64,000 nucleotides of DNA from Methylocapsa sp. S129 (GCF_009765995.1 NZ_LMUI01000011.1:727125-791124); one strand, 5' to 3'. Positions 1 to 9,139 are shown, numbered from the stretch's first letter. Numbers and translations are program-made. Notes: generated from the sequence alone by a model not told the origin.

Positions 1-1717
1 CCACGTGGCGGCCGGGCGCGGCGACCAGATCGCGATCCTCTACGACAGCCCCGTCGCCGGCGCCAAAAAGCGCATCAGCTATTCCCATTTGCTTGACGAA
101 GTCGCGACGCTTGCCGCCGTGCTGGGCGATTTCGGCGTGGCGAAGGGGGACCGGGTCATCGTCTACATGCCGATGATCCCGGAGGCCGTTGTGGCGATGC
201 TCGCCTGCGCGCGCATCGGCGCCGTGCATTCCGTGGTGTTCGGCGGTTTTGCCGCCAAGGAGCTGGCGACTCGTATCGACGATGCGCGTCCCAAGCTGAT
301 CCTGACCGCGTCCTGCGGGATCGAGCCGGGGCGCATCGTGCCCTACAAGCCGTTGCTCGACGGGGCGATCGATCTCGCCCAGCACAAGCCGGAGGCCTGC
401 ATCGTCTTCCAGCGCCCGCAGAGCGCCGCGACCCTGAAAGCGGGCCGCGATCATGACTGGGCGCGAACGCTAGGCGACGCGAAGGCCACAGGAAAACGCG
501 CGCCTTGCGTCGAACTCGCCGCGACCGATCCGCTCTACATCCTCTACACCTCCGGCACGACCGGCGTGCCCAAAGGGGTGGTGCGCGACAATGGCGGCCA
601 TATGGTCGCGCTCAAATGGTCGATGGACAATCTCTATGGCGTGAAGCCTGGCGAGACGTTCTGGACAGCCTCCGACATCGGCTGGGTGGTCGGCCATTCC
701 TACATCGTCTACGCGCCGCTGCTGCATGGCTGCACAAGCGTGCTCTATGAAGGCAAGCCGATAGGCACGCCGGACGCGGGCGCTTTCTGGCGGGTCATCG
801 AGGACTATCAAGTCGCGGCGTTCTTCACGGCCCCGACGGCCTTTCGCGCGGTGCGGCGCGAAGACCCGGACGGCGCCTTCTTCAAGAAGTATTCGACAAA
901 ATCGCTGCGCGCGCTGTTCCTGGCGGGCGAGCGCGCCGATCCCGACACGGTCGCGTGGGCCGAGCGCATGCTCGGCGTGCCCGTCGTCGATCATTGGTGG
1001 CAGACGGAGACGGGCTGGCCGATCGTCGCCAATCCGGTCGGGCTTGGCCTGCTGCCGATCAAGCGCGGCTCGCCGACTGTGCCGATGCCCGGCTACGCCA
1101 TCGAAATCGTCGACGATGCGGCTAAACCTGTGGCCGCCGGGACGATGGGCTCGATCGTCATCAAACTGCCGCTGCCGCCCGGCGCTTTGCCGACGCTCTA
1201 CGGGCAGGACGCGCGGATGGTCGAATCCTATCTCGCCGAATTTCCCGGCTATTACAAAACTTCGGATGCGGGCTTCAAGGACGCGGACGGCTATCTGACG
1301 ATTCTGGGGCGTACCGACGACATTATCAATGTCGCGGGCCACCGGCTGTCGACCGGCGGCATGGAAGAGGTGCTGGCGTCCCACCCGGATGTCGCGGAAT
1401 GCGCGGTTCTGGGCATCCGGGACGCGATCAAGGGCGAGCAGCCGTGCGGCTTCATCGTTCTCAAGGCGGGCGCGGCGCGCGCGTCCGGCGTCATCGAACA
1501 GGAGATCGTCGCCCTCGTGCGCGAGAAAATCGGTCCCGTCGCGGCGTTCAAGATCGCGATTGCGGTCAATCGCCTGCCCAAGACGCGCTCAGGCAAAATC
1601 CTGCGCGGGACGATCAAGAAAATCGCCGATGGCGACGCTTGGACCATCCCGGCGACGATCGATGACGCGAGCGCGCTCGACGAAATCGCCGCCGCGCTGA
1701 AGGCGAGGGGAATGTGA
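1..1717 (+). CDS. prpE: Propionyl-CoA/acyl-CoA synthetase (PrpE-like), 5' end cut by window edge
   Basis: Acetyl/propionyl-CoA synthetase family enzyme that adenylates a short carboxylic acid and transfers it to CoA in the cytosol. About 570 residues are visible; family members run near 630, so roughly 60 N-terminal residues lie left of the window and the reading frame stays open to base 1. The AMP-binding loop reads YTSGTTGVPKG near residue 180, the A5 motif WWQTETGWP near 335, and the C-terminal acylation lysine motif KTRSGKILRG near 525. The WWQTETGWPI form and overall layout fit PrpE better than Acs. Substrate is inferred from family resemblance only. The neighbour trcR is convergent, so no operon partner is visible. 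Confidence 0.85.
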   Translation, partial: HVAAGRGDQIAILYDSPVAGAKKRISYSHLLDEVATLAAVLGDFGVAKGDRVIVYMPMIPEAVVAMLACARIGAVHSVVFGGFAAKELATRIDDARPKLILTASCGIEPGRIVPYKPLLDGAIDLAQHKPEACIVFQRPQSAATLKAGRDHDWARTLGDAKATGKRAPCVELAATDPLYILYTSGTTGVPKGVVRDNGGHMVALKWSMDNLYGVKPGETFWTASDIGWVVGHSYIVYAPLLHGCTSVLYEGKPIGTPDAGAFWRVIEDYQVAAFFTAPTAFRAVRREDPDGAFFKKYSTKSLRALFLAGERADPDTVAWAERMLGVPVVDHWWQTETGWPIVANPVGLGLLPIKRGSPTVPMPGYAIEIVDDAAKPVAAGTMGSIVIKLPLPPGALPTLYGQDARMVESYLAEFPGYYKTSDAGFKDADGYLTILGRTDDIINVAGHRLSTGGMEEVLASHPDVAECAVLGIRDAIKGEQPCGFIVLKAGAARASGVIEQEIVALVREKIGPVAAFKIAIAVNRLPKTRSGKILRGTIKKIADGDAWTIPATIDDASALDEIAAALKARGM

Positions 1718-1729
1718 CAGCGTGAGGCG

Positions 1730-2446
1730 TCAGCCCGCGTTCTTGAGCTCCTTGAGCTTGCCGAAGACCGAATCGACGTCGATCTTTTCTTCCTGCGTCT
1801 TCGGCTTGGCGGCCGTGGAGCCGAAGACTTCGGCCTGGCTGGTTGGCGAGGACAGCGGCTTGGCGGTCGTCACCTCGGCGGGCACCAGGGTCTGGCCGCG
1901 ATCTTCCTCGACCTTCGGCCGTTCCTTGGCCGCGCGGTTGACTTCAAAATCAAGGTCGATCTGCGAGCAAAGGCCCAGGGTCACCGGGTCCATCGGCTGC
2001 AGATTGGCTGAATTCCAATGGTGCCGGTCGCGAATCGCGTCGAGCGTCGACTTGGTTGTGCCAACGAGGCGCATGATCTGCGCATCCTTCAATTCGCCGT
2101 GATTGCGCAACAGCCACAGAATGGCGTTGGGTCGATCCTGCCGGCGCGACAAGGGGGTATAGCGGGCGCCGCGCTGCTTCTTGAACTCGGGCAGCCGCAC
2201 CTTGGCGACGGCGAGCGCCAGACGGTGGTCGCGGTTCTTCTCGCCGGCGGCGATTTCCTCGCGCGTGAGCTGGCTCGAGGCGATGGGATCGTGTCCCTTG
2301 ATGCCGGTCGCCACTTCGCCATCCGCGATGCCTTTGACTTCAAGGGGATGCAGTTTGCAGAAATCGGCGATCTGCTCGAAGGTCAGCGACGTATTGTCGA
2401 GCAGCCAGACGGCTGTCGCTTTTGGCATGAGCGGCGCTTCGGACAT
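1730..2446 (-). CDS. trcR: TrcR-type cell-cycle transcription regulator (DUF1013)
   Basis: DUF1013 proteins are restricted to Alphaproteobacteria; the Brucella/Caulobacter member TrcR is reported to travel with RNA polymerase and to influence cell-cycle control. The first half carries the conserved family core (MPKATAVWLLDNTSLTFEQI, then LHPLEVKGIADGEVA), followed by the RQDRPNAILWLLRNH segment that resembles a helix-turn-helix. The tail from about residue 160 is charged and low in complexity. The frame is open further upstream, but I chose the ATG at 2446 because AGGAG lies ten bases in front and the protein then starts MSEAPLMPK as in relatives. Length 238 residues. It stands alone, facing prpE. 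Confidence 0.85.
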   Translation of the reverse strand: MSEAPLMPKATAVWLLDNTSLTFEQIADFCKLHPLEVKGIADGEVATGIKGHDPIASSQLTREEIAAGEKNRDHRLALAVAKVRLPEFKKQRGARYTPLSRRQDRPNAILWLLRNHGELKDAQIMRLVGTTKSTLDAIRDRHHWNSANLQPMDPVTLGLCSQIDLDFEVNRAAKERPKVEEDRGQTLVPAEVTTAKPLSSPTSQAEVFGSTAAKPKTQEEKIDVDSVFGKLKELKNAG

Positions 2447-2686
2447 ATTTTTGAGCTCCTGTCGCTTGAGACGCGCTTTCCCGGCCGGCGCCCGGTCGAG
2501 GTCAAGCCTCAAATCTCTCTAAAAATGCGGGATTGGTCAGATATATAGAAGAGCGGACCGGAGAAAGCAATTCGGATATGGCTGGGGGCGCCGGCGTTCA
2601 TCGAAAGCGGGTTCGGGCTTGCGATATTGCTGTCGCCCGGCCATGCTAGTTTCGAACCGCACATTCTTTGTCGAGAGGGATAGGCC

Positions 2687-2953
2687 ATGAAAATTAAAGC
2701 TGCGCTCTTCGCCGTCGCCGCCGTTGGCGTGCTGTCGACGTCTCCGGCTAATGCGATCGGCTGCTTTACCGGGGCGGTCGCCGGAGGCGTCGCGGGCCAT
2801 TATGCCGGGCACCACGCGATTATCGGGGCGGTCGGCGGATGCATCGCCGGCCATCACCTCAGGAAGGAACAGGAGAGGAAGCGGCGCGAGCAATTGGCGC
2901 ATCCGGTCGAGCCGGCAGCGCCGCCGCAACCCGGTTCGCCGGCGCCGCAATAA
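2687..2953 (+). CDS. Small exported glycine-rich protein (88 aa), unknown function
   Basis: Starts with a clear Sec signal peptide (MKIKAALFAVAAVGVLST, cleavage expected after SPANA near residue 23). The mature part alternates Gly and Ala (GAVAGGVAGHYAGHHAIIGAVGG), which looks like a glycine-zipper membrane or oligomer segment, then a basic KEQERKRREQ stretch and a proline-rich end. An AGAGGGATAGG-like purine run sits just before the ATG. I do not recognise a named family; glycine-zipper 2TM-type envelope proteins are the closest idea. It lies 64 bases before another small exported protein on the same strand. Confidence 0.6.
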   Translation: MKIKAALFAVAAVGVLSTSPANAIGCFTGAVAGGVAGHYAGHHAIIGAVGGCIAGHHLRKEQERKRREQLAHPVEPAAPPQPGSPAPQ

Positions 2954-3017
2954 GGCGCGGATCGCACGGCGCGCAATTGTTTCGAAACGCCCTGTCGGGT
3001 TGGGGGAGGGAGGCGTC

Positions 3018-3320
3018 ATGAAAATCCAGGTTTTCGCCGCGACGGCGGCGCTCGTCGTCGCGCTTGGCGGCGTGGCGCGCGCCGGCGATTCGACGGGTGT
3101 TCCCGCTTGCGATGATTTTTTCGCCAAATATGAGGCCTGCATTAAGGATAAGGTTCCAGCGGACAAGCAGGCCGCCGCGCTGTCGCCGATGGATTCGACG
3201 CGCCAGACCGTCACCCAGATGGGCAAAGACCCCGCCACCAGGCCCCAGGCGGAAGCCATTTGCACCCAGATCCTGGCCAGCGTGAAACCGCAAATGACCG
3301 ATATCGGCTGCGCGTTTTAG
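3018..3320 (+). CDS. Small exported four-cysteine protein (100 aa), unknown function
   Basis: Begins with a signal peptide (MKIQVFAATAALVVALGGVARA, cleavage near residue 22). The mature protein of about 78 residues holds four cysteines, two in PACDDFFAKYEACI and two in the last 20 residues, so two disulfides in the periplasm are plausible. Its frame is open upstream, but the ATG at 3018 follows a GGGAGGGAGG ribosome binding site and gives the signal peptide. No family recognised. It may be co-transcribed with the preceding glycine-rich exported protein. Confidence 0.65.
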   Translation: MKIQVFAATAALVVALGGVARAGDSTGVPACDDFFAKYEACIKDKVPADKQAAALSPMDSTRQTVTQMGKDPATRPQAEAICTQILASVKPQMTDIGCAF

Positions 3321-3344
3321 GTCGAGGGAGCCGCGGGCGCGCCG

Positions 3345-4250
3345 TCACGCGTCCATCAGCTCGAGCAAGGCGGCGACTGTCGCATGCGGAGCTTCCTGCG
3401 GGATATTATGACCGATCCCCGCGAGAATGCGGCGTTCGTAGCGACCAGAGAAATGGCGCGCATCCTGGTCCACGGCTGGCGGCGGATCGACCCCGTCGTC
3501 TGCGCCCCATAAGGCGATTGTCGGCGCCGCGATCGCCGACTGGCGCGCGAGCGCGCGCTCGATCTCCTCCAGCGCCGGATCGCCCGGCGCATAGCCGAAG
3601 CGGTGGCGATAGGAGTGGATGACGATCTCCACGAAATCGGGATTGTCGAAGGAGGCGGCGCTGCGCGCATAGGTCGCCTCGTCGAAGCGCCATGAAGGCG
3701 ACCACAACCGCCACAACAGCTTGCCGAGTTCGCCCCGGTTGGCCTCCAATCCCGCTCGGCCGCGCGCGCTGTGGAAATAATATTGATACCAGAACCGGTG
3801 CTCGGTTTCGGGCGCGAGCGGCTTAACGGATGCGGCAATATCCTGGATGTTATAGCCCGCGCCTGTCACGAGCGCGCGCACTCGCTCCGGCCAAAGCGCC
3901 GCGACGATGCAGGCGGCGCGCCCGCCCCAGTCATAGCCCATCAGCCCTGCGCACGGAATCGACAGCGCATCCATAAGCGCGCGCAAGTCGTGCGCGAGCG
4001 CCGCTTGCTGTCCCGAGCGCACGGCCTCCGCCGACAGGAATCGCGTCGGCCCATAGCCGCGCAGATAGGGGACGATCACGCGACAGCCGCGCGCCGCGAG
4101 CATCGGCGCCATCTCGTCGAAACAGCGGGGATCATAGGGGAAGCCGTGCAGCAGAACGACCGGGTCGCCCTGCGCAGATCCGTGCTCCTCATAGGCGATG
4201 TCGAGGGCGCCGGCGTGGATGTGACGGATGGTGAAGATGGCGTCGGGCAT
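3345..4250 (-). CDS. Alpha/beta hydrolase, epoxide-hydrolase-like
   Basis: 301 residues with the alpha/beta hydrolase layout: oxyanion-hole motif LLHGFP near residue 33, nucleophile elbow MGYDWGGR near residue 105, and catalytic histidine in GIGHNIPQE close to the C-terminus. The nucleophile is Asp rather than Ser, the arrangement of epoxide hydrolases and haloalkane/fluoroacetate dehalogenases, so hydrolysis through an aspartyl ester is inferred. The cap region contains WYQYYFHS, also common in epoxide hydrolases. No signal peptide, so cytosolic. Substrate unknown. It is divergent from the small gene at 4328 and shares no operon. Confidence 0.75.
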   Translation of the reverse strand: MPDAIFTIRHIHAGALDIAYEEHGSAQGDPVVLLHGFPYDPRCFDEMAPMLAARGCRVIVPYLRGYGPTRFLSAEAVRSGQQAALAHDLRALMDALSIPCAGLMGYDWGGRAACIVAALWPERVRALVTGAGYNIQDIAASVKPLAPETEHRFWYQYYFHSARGRAGLEANRGELGKLLWRLWSPSWRFDEATYARSAASFDNPDFVEIVIHSYRHRFGYAPGDPALEEIERALARQSAIAAPTIALWGADDGVDPPPAVDQDARHFSGRYERRILAGIGHNIPQEAPHATVAALLELMDA

Positions 4251-4327
4251 TGGGTTCCATATCCCATTTGTTTTCGCCGGTTATCGGCGCCACTTTATCC
4301 CCCAAATCGAGCCAACCCAAAGAGGCG

Positions 4328-4582
4328 ATGATGATCGAGACGCGGATAAAGGCGGTCGGCGGCTGGGTCGATGTCTCGTATGATGGCGCGACGATCGTCA
4401 TGGCCGCCGTCGGGCCGCCGCTGATCTTTTTGGTGAAAGAGCCGGCGCTTCTGACCGCGCGCCAGAAGCGCACCGAGGAGCGCGGCCGCTATCGCCGCAT
4501 GGCTTTGAATGCGCTGCGCGCCGCGGGCGCCGGCGATGATGTCGACGAGGCCGAGGTCGCTTGGACGCATCGGGCGGGGTAG
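4328..4582 (+). CDS. Hypothetical small protein (84 aa)
   Basis: The frame opens at 4250, but the paired ATG codons at 4328/4331 give a more natural start (MMIETRIKAVGGWVDVSYDG). The first half is mildly hydrophobic with VMAAVGPPLIFLV, which could form one short membrane or buried segment; the rest is charged, ending in a DDVDEAEV stretch. Codon use matches the neighbours, which is the main reason for calling it. No family recognised. It ends 115 bases before the autotransporter start. Confidence 0.5.
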   Translation: MMIETRIKAVGGWVDVSYDGATIVMAAVGPPLIFLVKEPALLTARQKRTEERGRYRRMALNALRAAGAGDDVDEAEVAWTHRAG

Positions 4583-4697
4583 GGGAGCTTCAAAGGCGCG
4601 CTCGCCCGCACGAGCTATCGCGCCCGCCAATTTTTCGTGCCACAATTTGCTGACGGGATCTGCGACGAGCGGCCTGCAAGCTGGGGTTAAAGCGTCG

Positions 4698-7600
4698 ATG
4701 CGAGTCGAGTTGGGGGGCATTGCCTGGCGCGCGTTTGTGCGGTCCGCAATGCTGGGGTTTGCGCTCGGCGTCGCAGTCGCGCCCGGCGCGATGGCGCAAT
4801 CGGTCGATATTCCCTTGCAATTGGCGCAAAGCGCCGATGGTGTTCGTCTGATCGTCAATGTCGGCATTGGCGGCGCGGGGCCAAGATCCTACTTGTTCGA
4901 TACGGGATCGTCGCTTTTCAACGCCGCTTATTCCGCCAGCGCGTTTGGCTCTGTCCCGTCGAATATGTCGTTGCCCACGAATTTATTTCCGAACGGGCTG
5001 CCGACGGGCGTATCCTATTCCTACACCAGCGGGAACACTTTTACCGGCAATCTCGTGGGGGCGCCGTCGCTCACGTTCTATTCGACTTCCTCGACGCCCA
5101 CGGGTTTCCCCGCCGTCACGTTGAATGCGATCACGCCGGCCGGCGCGCAATCAGCCTTCATCATCAATGCCGTGTACAGTCGTAATGGCCTCCCCATCGG
5201 CAGCGTGACGCCGCTCCAGACGATACCCGGGGTGTTTGGGGGAATCTACGGGATATTCGGGGCCGGCGATTTCGCACAATACAAGACGGGAACCGCCCCT
5301 GGCGTCGCCGGCGTCACCGCCAATACCAGCACGGCCGCATTTGGCAGCGTGCTCGGTCAAGCGGTGGTGCCCGGAGCAAGCGCGGGATATGTCGTCGCGG
5401 CGAATGGTCAACCGTTGACAGAGCTGCAGACCGGGACGACCGCCAATCCCGGCGCATCGGTGAATGGACCGCAGGTCGGCCAGAATGTCACCGCTTGCAG
5501 CCCCTGCGTGATGCTTGGCTTGACGCCTGCTCTATTGGCGCAGTTCAAATCGGTGAACACGCTCGCTTGGACCGCGCCGCCGAATCAGAACGCCCCGACT
5601 CAATTTCCAAATTCCGGCGCTCCGAGCTCTTGGGAATATGGCGTCAATCTCAATTATTCGACGAGCGGAGCCAACGCCCTATCGTGGCGAAACCGACCCA
5701 GTCTTCTGGACACGGGAACGCCGTCCTATAGTCTGGGCGATGAAGGCGCCACTCCGGGATCGCATGGAGGCGGTTCGGGGAGTGGGCAGACGACCCTGAC
5801 GATCGCGGGGGCCGACGCCGGCGCTTCGCCGTCTACGGTCACGGTGTTTCCAACTGGCTCGTATCCGTACGTCTCGCCCTATAGCCTGACGCTGAACAAC
5901 AACAGCACCGACAACATCGTCGGGATCGGCTTTTTCCTGCAGAATTCGGTGCTGGAAAATCTGGCGGGGCAGACCGTCGGCTACACCCCCAATTTCGTGA
6001 CGGACGTCAACATTCCGACGACGAACGCCGCGCCTCTGGTTATCGGCTCCAACTCCGTGCCCCTAGGCTTGGCCGGGATCATATCGGGCGTCGGCGGCGT
6101 CTCGATCGCTAGCGGCGGCTCGGCGACCTTGAGCGGCGCTAACACTTATACCGGCGCGACCACGATCAACGGCGGCAAGCTGGCGCTCGTGGGTCCCGGC
6201 AGCATCGCGGCGTCGAGCGGCGTGAACGTATCCTTAGCCGGGACGTTCGACATTTCCGGTACGAATTACGGCGCATGGATCACAACGCTGGGGGGCGATT
6301 CCACCGGTGCGGTCACGCTTGGGAGCCGGACTCTGACGCTGTCGAACGCATCAACCGCGTTCAACGGAATCATCGGCGGCAGCGGCGGTCTCACACTGAC
6401 GGCCGGAACCGAGACTCTGGGCGGCGTCAACACTTATACTGGCTCGACCACGATCGAGGGCGGAATGCTTGTGGTGAACGGTTCGCTCACGCAATCGTTC
6501 TTGACGTGGGTCGATGGCGGTGGCGCATTGTCGGGCGTCGGCGCGCTTAGCAAAATTGAGGTGCTGGAGGGCGGCGTTTTCCAGCCGGGCTCCGGCGCGC
6601 CCGGCTCCTCGATCAATGTGGGCGGCGCGCTCGGTCTCAGTCCAGGATCGATCTATGTCGTCAACCTCAACCCGTCCATAGCATCTTTCGCCAATGTGTC
6701 CGGCAGCGCGGCGCCGCATGGGGCTACGGTCGCTGCGCTCTATTCCGGCGGCTCCATCGCCAAACAGCAATATACGATCCTGAGCGCCGCGGGCGGCGTG
6801 TTTGGAACTTTCAATCCGCAGGTCGCCGGCCTGCCGGACCTGACCGCGGCGCTGAGCTATGACGCAACCCATGCCTACCTCGATATTATCGGACTGAATT
6901 ACGGCCAATCCGGTCCGCTCAACGCCAACCAGCAGAATGTCGCCCACGCCTTGAGCGGCTATTTCAATGCGACCGGCGCCATCCCGACGGCGTTCGGCAC
7001 GCTCTCGCCCGGCGGGTTGACGCAAATTTCCGGCCAAGCGGCGACGGGAGTCCAGGGCGCGACCTTCAGCGCGATGAATAGTTTCATCGACATGTTCTTC
7101 AACGGCGGCGGCGTTGGCGATTATGGACTGGTCGGCGCGCGCGCCACTCAGGGCGGGGCGCTGTTTTATGATGCGCCGACGCCGGGTCAATCGGCGCCGG
7201 GCGCCCTGGCGGCGCTGACGTCGGTCGACCAGCGGGCGGCGGCGGTCGCGACGCCTGCCTGGAGTGTCTGGTCGCAGGCCTATGGCGGATCGAGCACGAC
7301 GAGCGGCAATAGCGGCGCCGGCTCCAGCACGACCGCCAGCCACGCCTATGGAATCGTGGTGGGCGCGGATTACCAGCTTGCGCCGGACACCGTGGTGGGC
7401 TTCGGGTTCGGCGGCGGCGGCACCGGTTTCGGAATCTCGAACGGCCTCGGCGGAGGCAATTCCGACCTCCTGCAGGCTGGTCTTTACGGCATCCACAATT
7501 TTGGCTCCGCCTATATCGGCGCGGCGGCGGCCTACGGCTGGCAGGACGTCACCACCAACCGGACGGTGACGGTCGGAACGGGCGGCGCATTGCAGGCGAA

Positions 7601-8096
7601 GTTCAACGTCAACACATTCGAGGCGCGGGCCGAAATCGGCGATCGCATCCCGGCGCCTGTGCTCGGCTTCGCGCCCTATGGCGCCTTGCAGGCGACGAGC
7701 CTGTTGCTGCCCGCCTATAGCGAAAGCGCGCTGTCGGGCGACAATGGTTTCGCGCTCAATTACGCCAGTCAAACGGTGACGGACGCCCGCACTGAACTCG
7801 GCGCACGGTTCGACAAGTCTTTCGACTTGTCCGAATCAGTGCTGACGCTTGGCGCACGACTAGCCTGGGCGCATGATTTCAACCCGAATGTATCAGCCAC
7901 TGCGACATTGCAGTCGCTGCCGGGCGCGAGCTTCGTGGTCAATGGCGCGACGCCCTCGCCCAATTCAGTGCTGGTGAGCGCCGGGATGGAGATGAAATGG
8001 GCGAACGGGTTATTTGTCCGCGCCAATTTCGAGGGCGATTTCTCCAACAACACCAGGAGCTATGGCGGGCGAGGCGCGCTGGGCGCCATCTGGTGA
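4698..8096 (+). CDS. Autotransporter with pepsin-like aspartic protease passenger
   Basis: 1132-residue type Va secreted protein. The ATG at 4698 gives a signal peptide ending near AMAQ (residue 34). The passenger shows the marks of a two-lobed pepsin-type protease: FDTGSS with Asp68, a flap-like YTSGNTFTG with Tyr109 (41 residues later; 43 in pepsin), a second LLDTGT with Asp338, and IVGIGFFLQNSVLENL near 407-422 followed by VGYTP, which lines up with the closing strands of pepsin (ILGDVF...VGLAP). Two autotransporter-associated beta-strand repeats follow (NTYTGATTINGG near 480, NTYTGSTTIEGG near 577). A beta-barrel domain runs from about 853 (WSVWSQAYGG) to the C-terminal Trp, as expected for outer-membrane insertion. 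Protease activity is inferred. Confidence 0.85.
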   Translation: MRVELGGIAWRAFVRSAMLGFALGVAVAPGAMAQSVDIPLQLAQSADGVRLIVNVGIGGAGPRSYLFDTGSSLFNAAYSASAFGSVPSNMSLPTNLFPNGLPTGVSYSYTSGNTFTGNLVGAPSLTFYSTSSTPTGFPAVTLNAITPAGAQSAFIINAVYSRNGLPIGSVTPLQTIPGVFGGIYGIFGAGDFAQYKTGTAPGVAGVTANTSTAAFGSVLGQAVVPGASAGYVVAANGQPLTELQTGTTANPGASVNGPQVGQNVTACSPCVMLGLTPALLAQFKSVNTLAWTAPPNQNAPTQFPNSGAPSSWEYGVNLNYSTSGANALSWRNRPSLLDTGTPSYSLGDEGATPGSHGGGSGSGQTTLTIAGADAGASPSTVTVFPTGSYPYVSPYSLTLNNNSTDNIVGIGFFLQNSVLENLAGQTVGYTPNFVTDVNIPTTNAAPLVIGSNSVPLGLAGIISGVGGVSIASGGSATLSGANTYTGATTINGGKLALVGPGSIAASSGVNVSLAGTFDISGTNYGAWITTLGGDSTGAVTLGSRTLTLSNASTAFNGIIGGSGGLTLTAGTETLGGVNTYTGSTTIEGGMLVVNGSLTQSFLTWVDGGGALSGVGALSKIEVLEGGVFQPGSGAPGSSINVGGALGLSPGSIYVVNLNPSIASFANVSGSAAPHGATVAALYSGGSIAKQQYTILSAAGGVFGTFNPQVAGLPDLTAALSYDATHAYLDIIGLNYGQSGPLNANQQNVAHALSGYFNATGAIPTAFGTLSPGGLTQISGQAATGVQGATFSAMNSFIDMFFNGGGVGDYGLVGARATQGGALFYDAPTPGQSAPGALAALTSVDQRAAAVATPAWSVWSQAYGGSSTTSGNSGAGSSTTASHAYGIVVGADYQLAPDTVVGFGFGGGGTGFGISNGLGGGNSDLLQAGLYGIHNFGSAYIGAAAAYGWQDVTTNRTVTVGTGGALQAKFNVNTFEARAEIGDRIPAPVLGFAPYGALQATSLLLPAYSESALSGDNGFALNYASQTVTDARTELGARFDKSFDLSESVLTLGARLAWAHDFNPNVSATATLQSLPGASFVVNGATPSPNSVLVSAGMEMKWANGLFVRANFEGDFSNNTRSYGGRGALGAIW

Positions 8097-8130
8097 ATTC
8101 AGCCCGACCGGTTGATCGCTCGATGCTCTC

Positions 8131-8997
8131 TCACGCGTGAATCGCGTCAAGCTCCGGTAGCAGCACGACGCTTTCCTGCTCATTCGGATCGGTGCGCGAA
8201 ATCACCGCGAGGCAGGGCTCGGTCTGGCTCCTATTGTAGGGCAGGTGCGGCACATTGGCGGGGATGTAGACAAAGTCGCCGGGGCCCGAAACGAGATGAT
8301 GCTCGAGCCGCTCGCCATAATACATCCCGCCTTCGCCGCTGAGCACATAGATCGCCGTCTCATGCGCTTCGTGCTTATGCGCCTTGGCGCGGCCGCCCGG
8401 CGGGATGGTGAGCAATTGCATGTGAATGGCGGCGGCGCCCACCGTCTCAGCGGAAACCGCGGGCGCATAGGAAAAGCCCTGCTTGCCGACGAACGGAGCG
8501 CCCGCGCGCAACACGGTGCAAACCGCAGGCCGGTCGAGCGGCGGGCTTTTCGCCGCGTCGCCAAATTGAATTCCGTTGTCCTCGGCCCATTCGCGCAAGG
8601 CCTTTTCGACGGCGCTTGCTTCGAAGGCGTGCCACTTATCGAGCATGCCGCGACGGCTCAGCATATCCCTGAACCGGCTATAAGCGCCCTTTCTGTGAAA
8701 AATATCCCGGATGTTTTCCCACTCGTCGGGCAGATATTCGAGGACGAAAGAAAATACCAATTCCCGCCCGAGATCCAGCTCCCTCTTGCTTGGCAGGGAG
8801 AGATATTGGTCGGAAGTTTCGATGTCCTCGGGAACATCGTCGTCATCGTCGAGATGGACGGAGACGAAATAAAACTTACCCGTATTCTTGCAGATGTAAG
8901 ACTGGTTTTCACCCGGGGCGCTGGAGTTCGCGGATTCGAAGGCGAAAAGCAGATCGTGATAGCTGACGGAGACTGATTTGCACGATGTGGCGGTCAT
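8131..8997 (-). CDS. UPF0158-cupin fusion protein
   Basis: 288 residues with two parts. Residues about 8-150 resemble the uncharacterised UPF0158 family (acidic DDDDDVPEDIE, then LPDEWENIRDIFHRKGAYSR and a helical LDKWHAFE... end). Residues about 185-270 are a cupin: HKHEAHE supplies the HxHxxxE metal motif and GDFVYIPANVPHLPYN the second motif. Metal binding is therefore likely, the reaction unknown. No signal peptide. The gene converges on the autotransporter and stands alone. A regulatory or sensor role in which UPF0158 partners with a cupin is only a guess. The start at 8997 has no strong ribosome site in view. Confidence 0.75.
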   Translation of the reverse strand: MTATSCKSVSVSYHDLLFAFESANSSAPGENQSYICKNTGKFYFVSVHLDDDDDVPEDIETSDQYLSLPSKRELDLGRELVFSFVLEYLPDEWENIRDIFHRKGAYSRFRDMLSRRGMLDKWHAFEASAVEKALREWAEDNGIQFGDAAKSPPLDRPAVCTVLRAGAPFVGKQGFSYAPAVSAETVGAAAIHMQLLTIPPGGRAKAHKHEAHETAIYVLSGEGGMYYGERLEHHLVSGPGDFVYIPANVPHLPYNRSQTEPCLAVISRTDPNEQESVVLLPELDAIHA

Positions 8998-9116
8998 TCG
9001 TCATCTCCCCCGACGGATCGATTCCTTAGAAATAACCTGAAAGGCGGGGAGTCGAAAAGTCGTCTCATGGGAGAACAGCGATTCTCATTTTGGCGACGCA
9101 ACGACCTTCCTCCATC

Positions 9117-9139
9117 ATGGCTGGGACAAGCCCAGCCAT
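9117..9139. repeat. Solo palindrome related to the MAGLVPAIH element
   Basis: ATGGCTGGG and CCCAGCCAT form a perfect nine-base stem around ACAAG. The sequence matches one arm of the larger palindromic element at 50400-50500 (stem ATGGCCGGA/TCCGGCCAT), with paired changes that keep the stem. It lies between argH and the cupin gene. Confidence 0.7.

Noticed and set aside
470..1384. Long open frame of 304 codons antisense to prpE
   Set aside because: Arg-, Ala- and Gly-rich antisense frame typical of GC-rich genes; the plus strand has a complete, motif-bearing synthetase.
6351..7772. 473-codon minus-strand frame inside the autotransporter
   Set aside because: Antisense to a clear beta-barrel protein; composition and lack of ribosome site argue against a gene.
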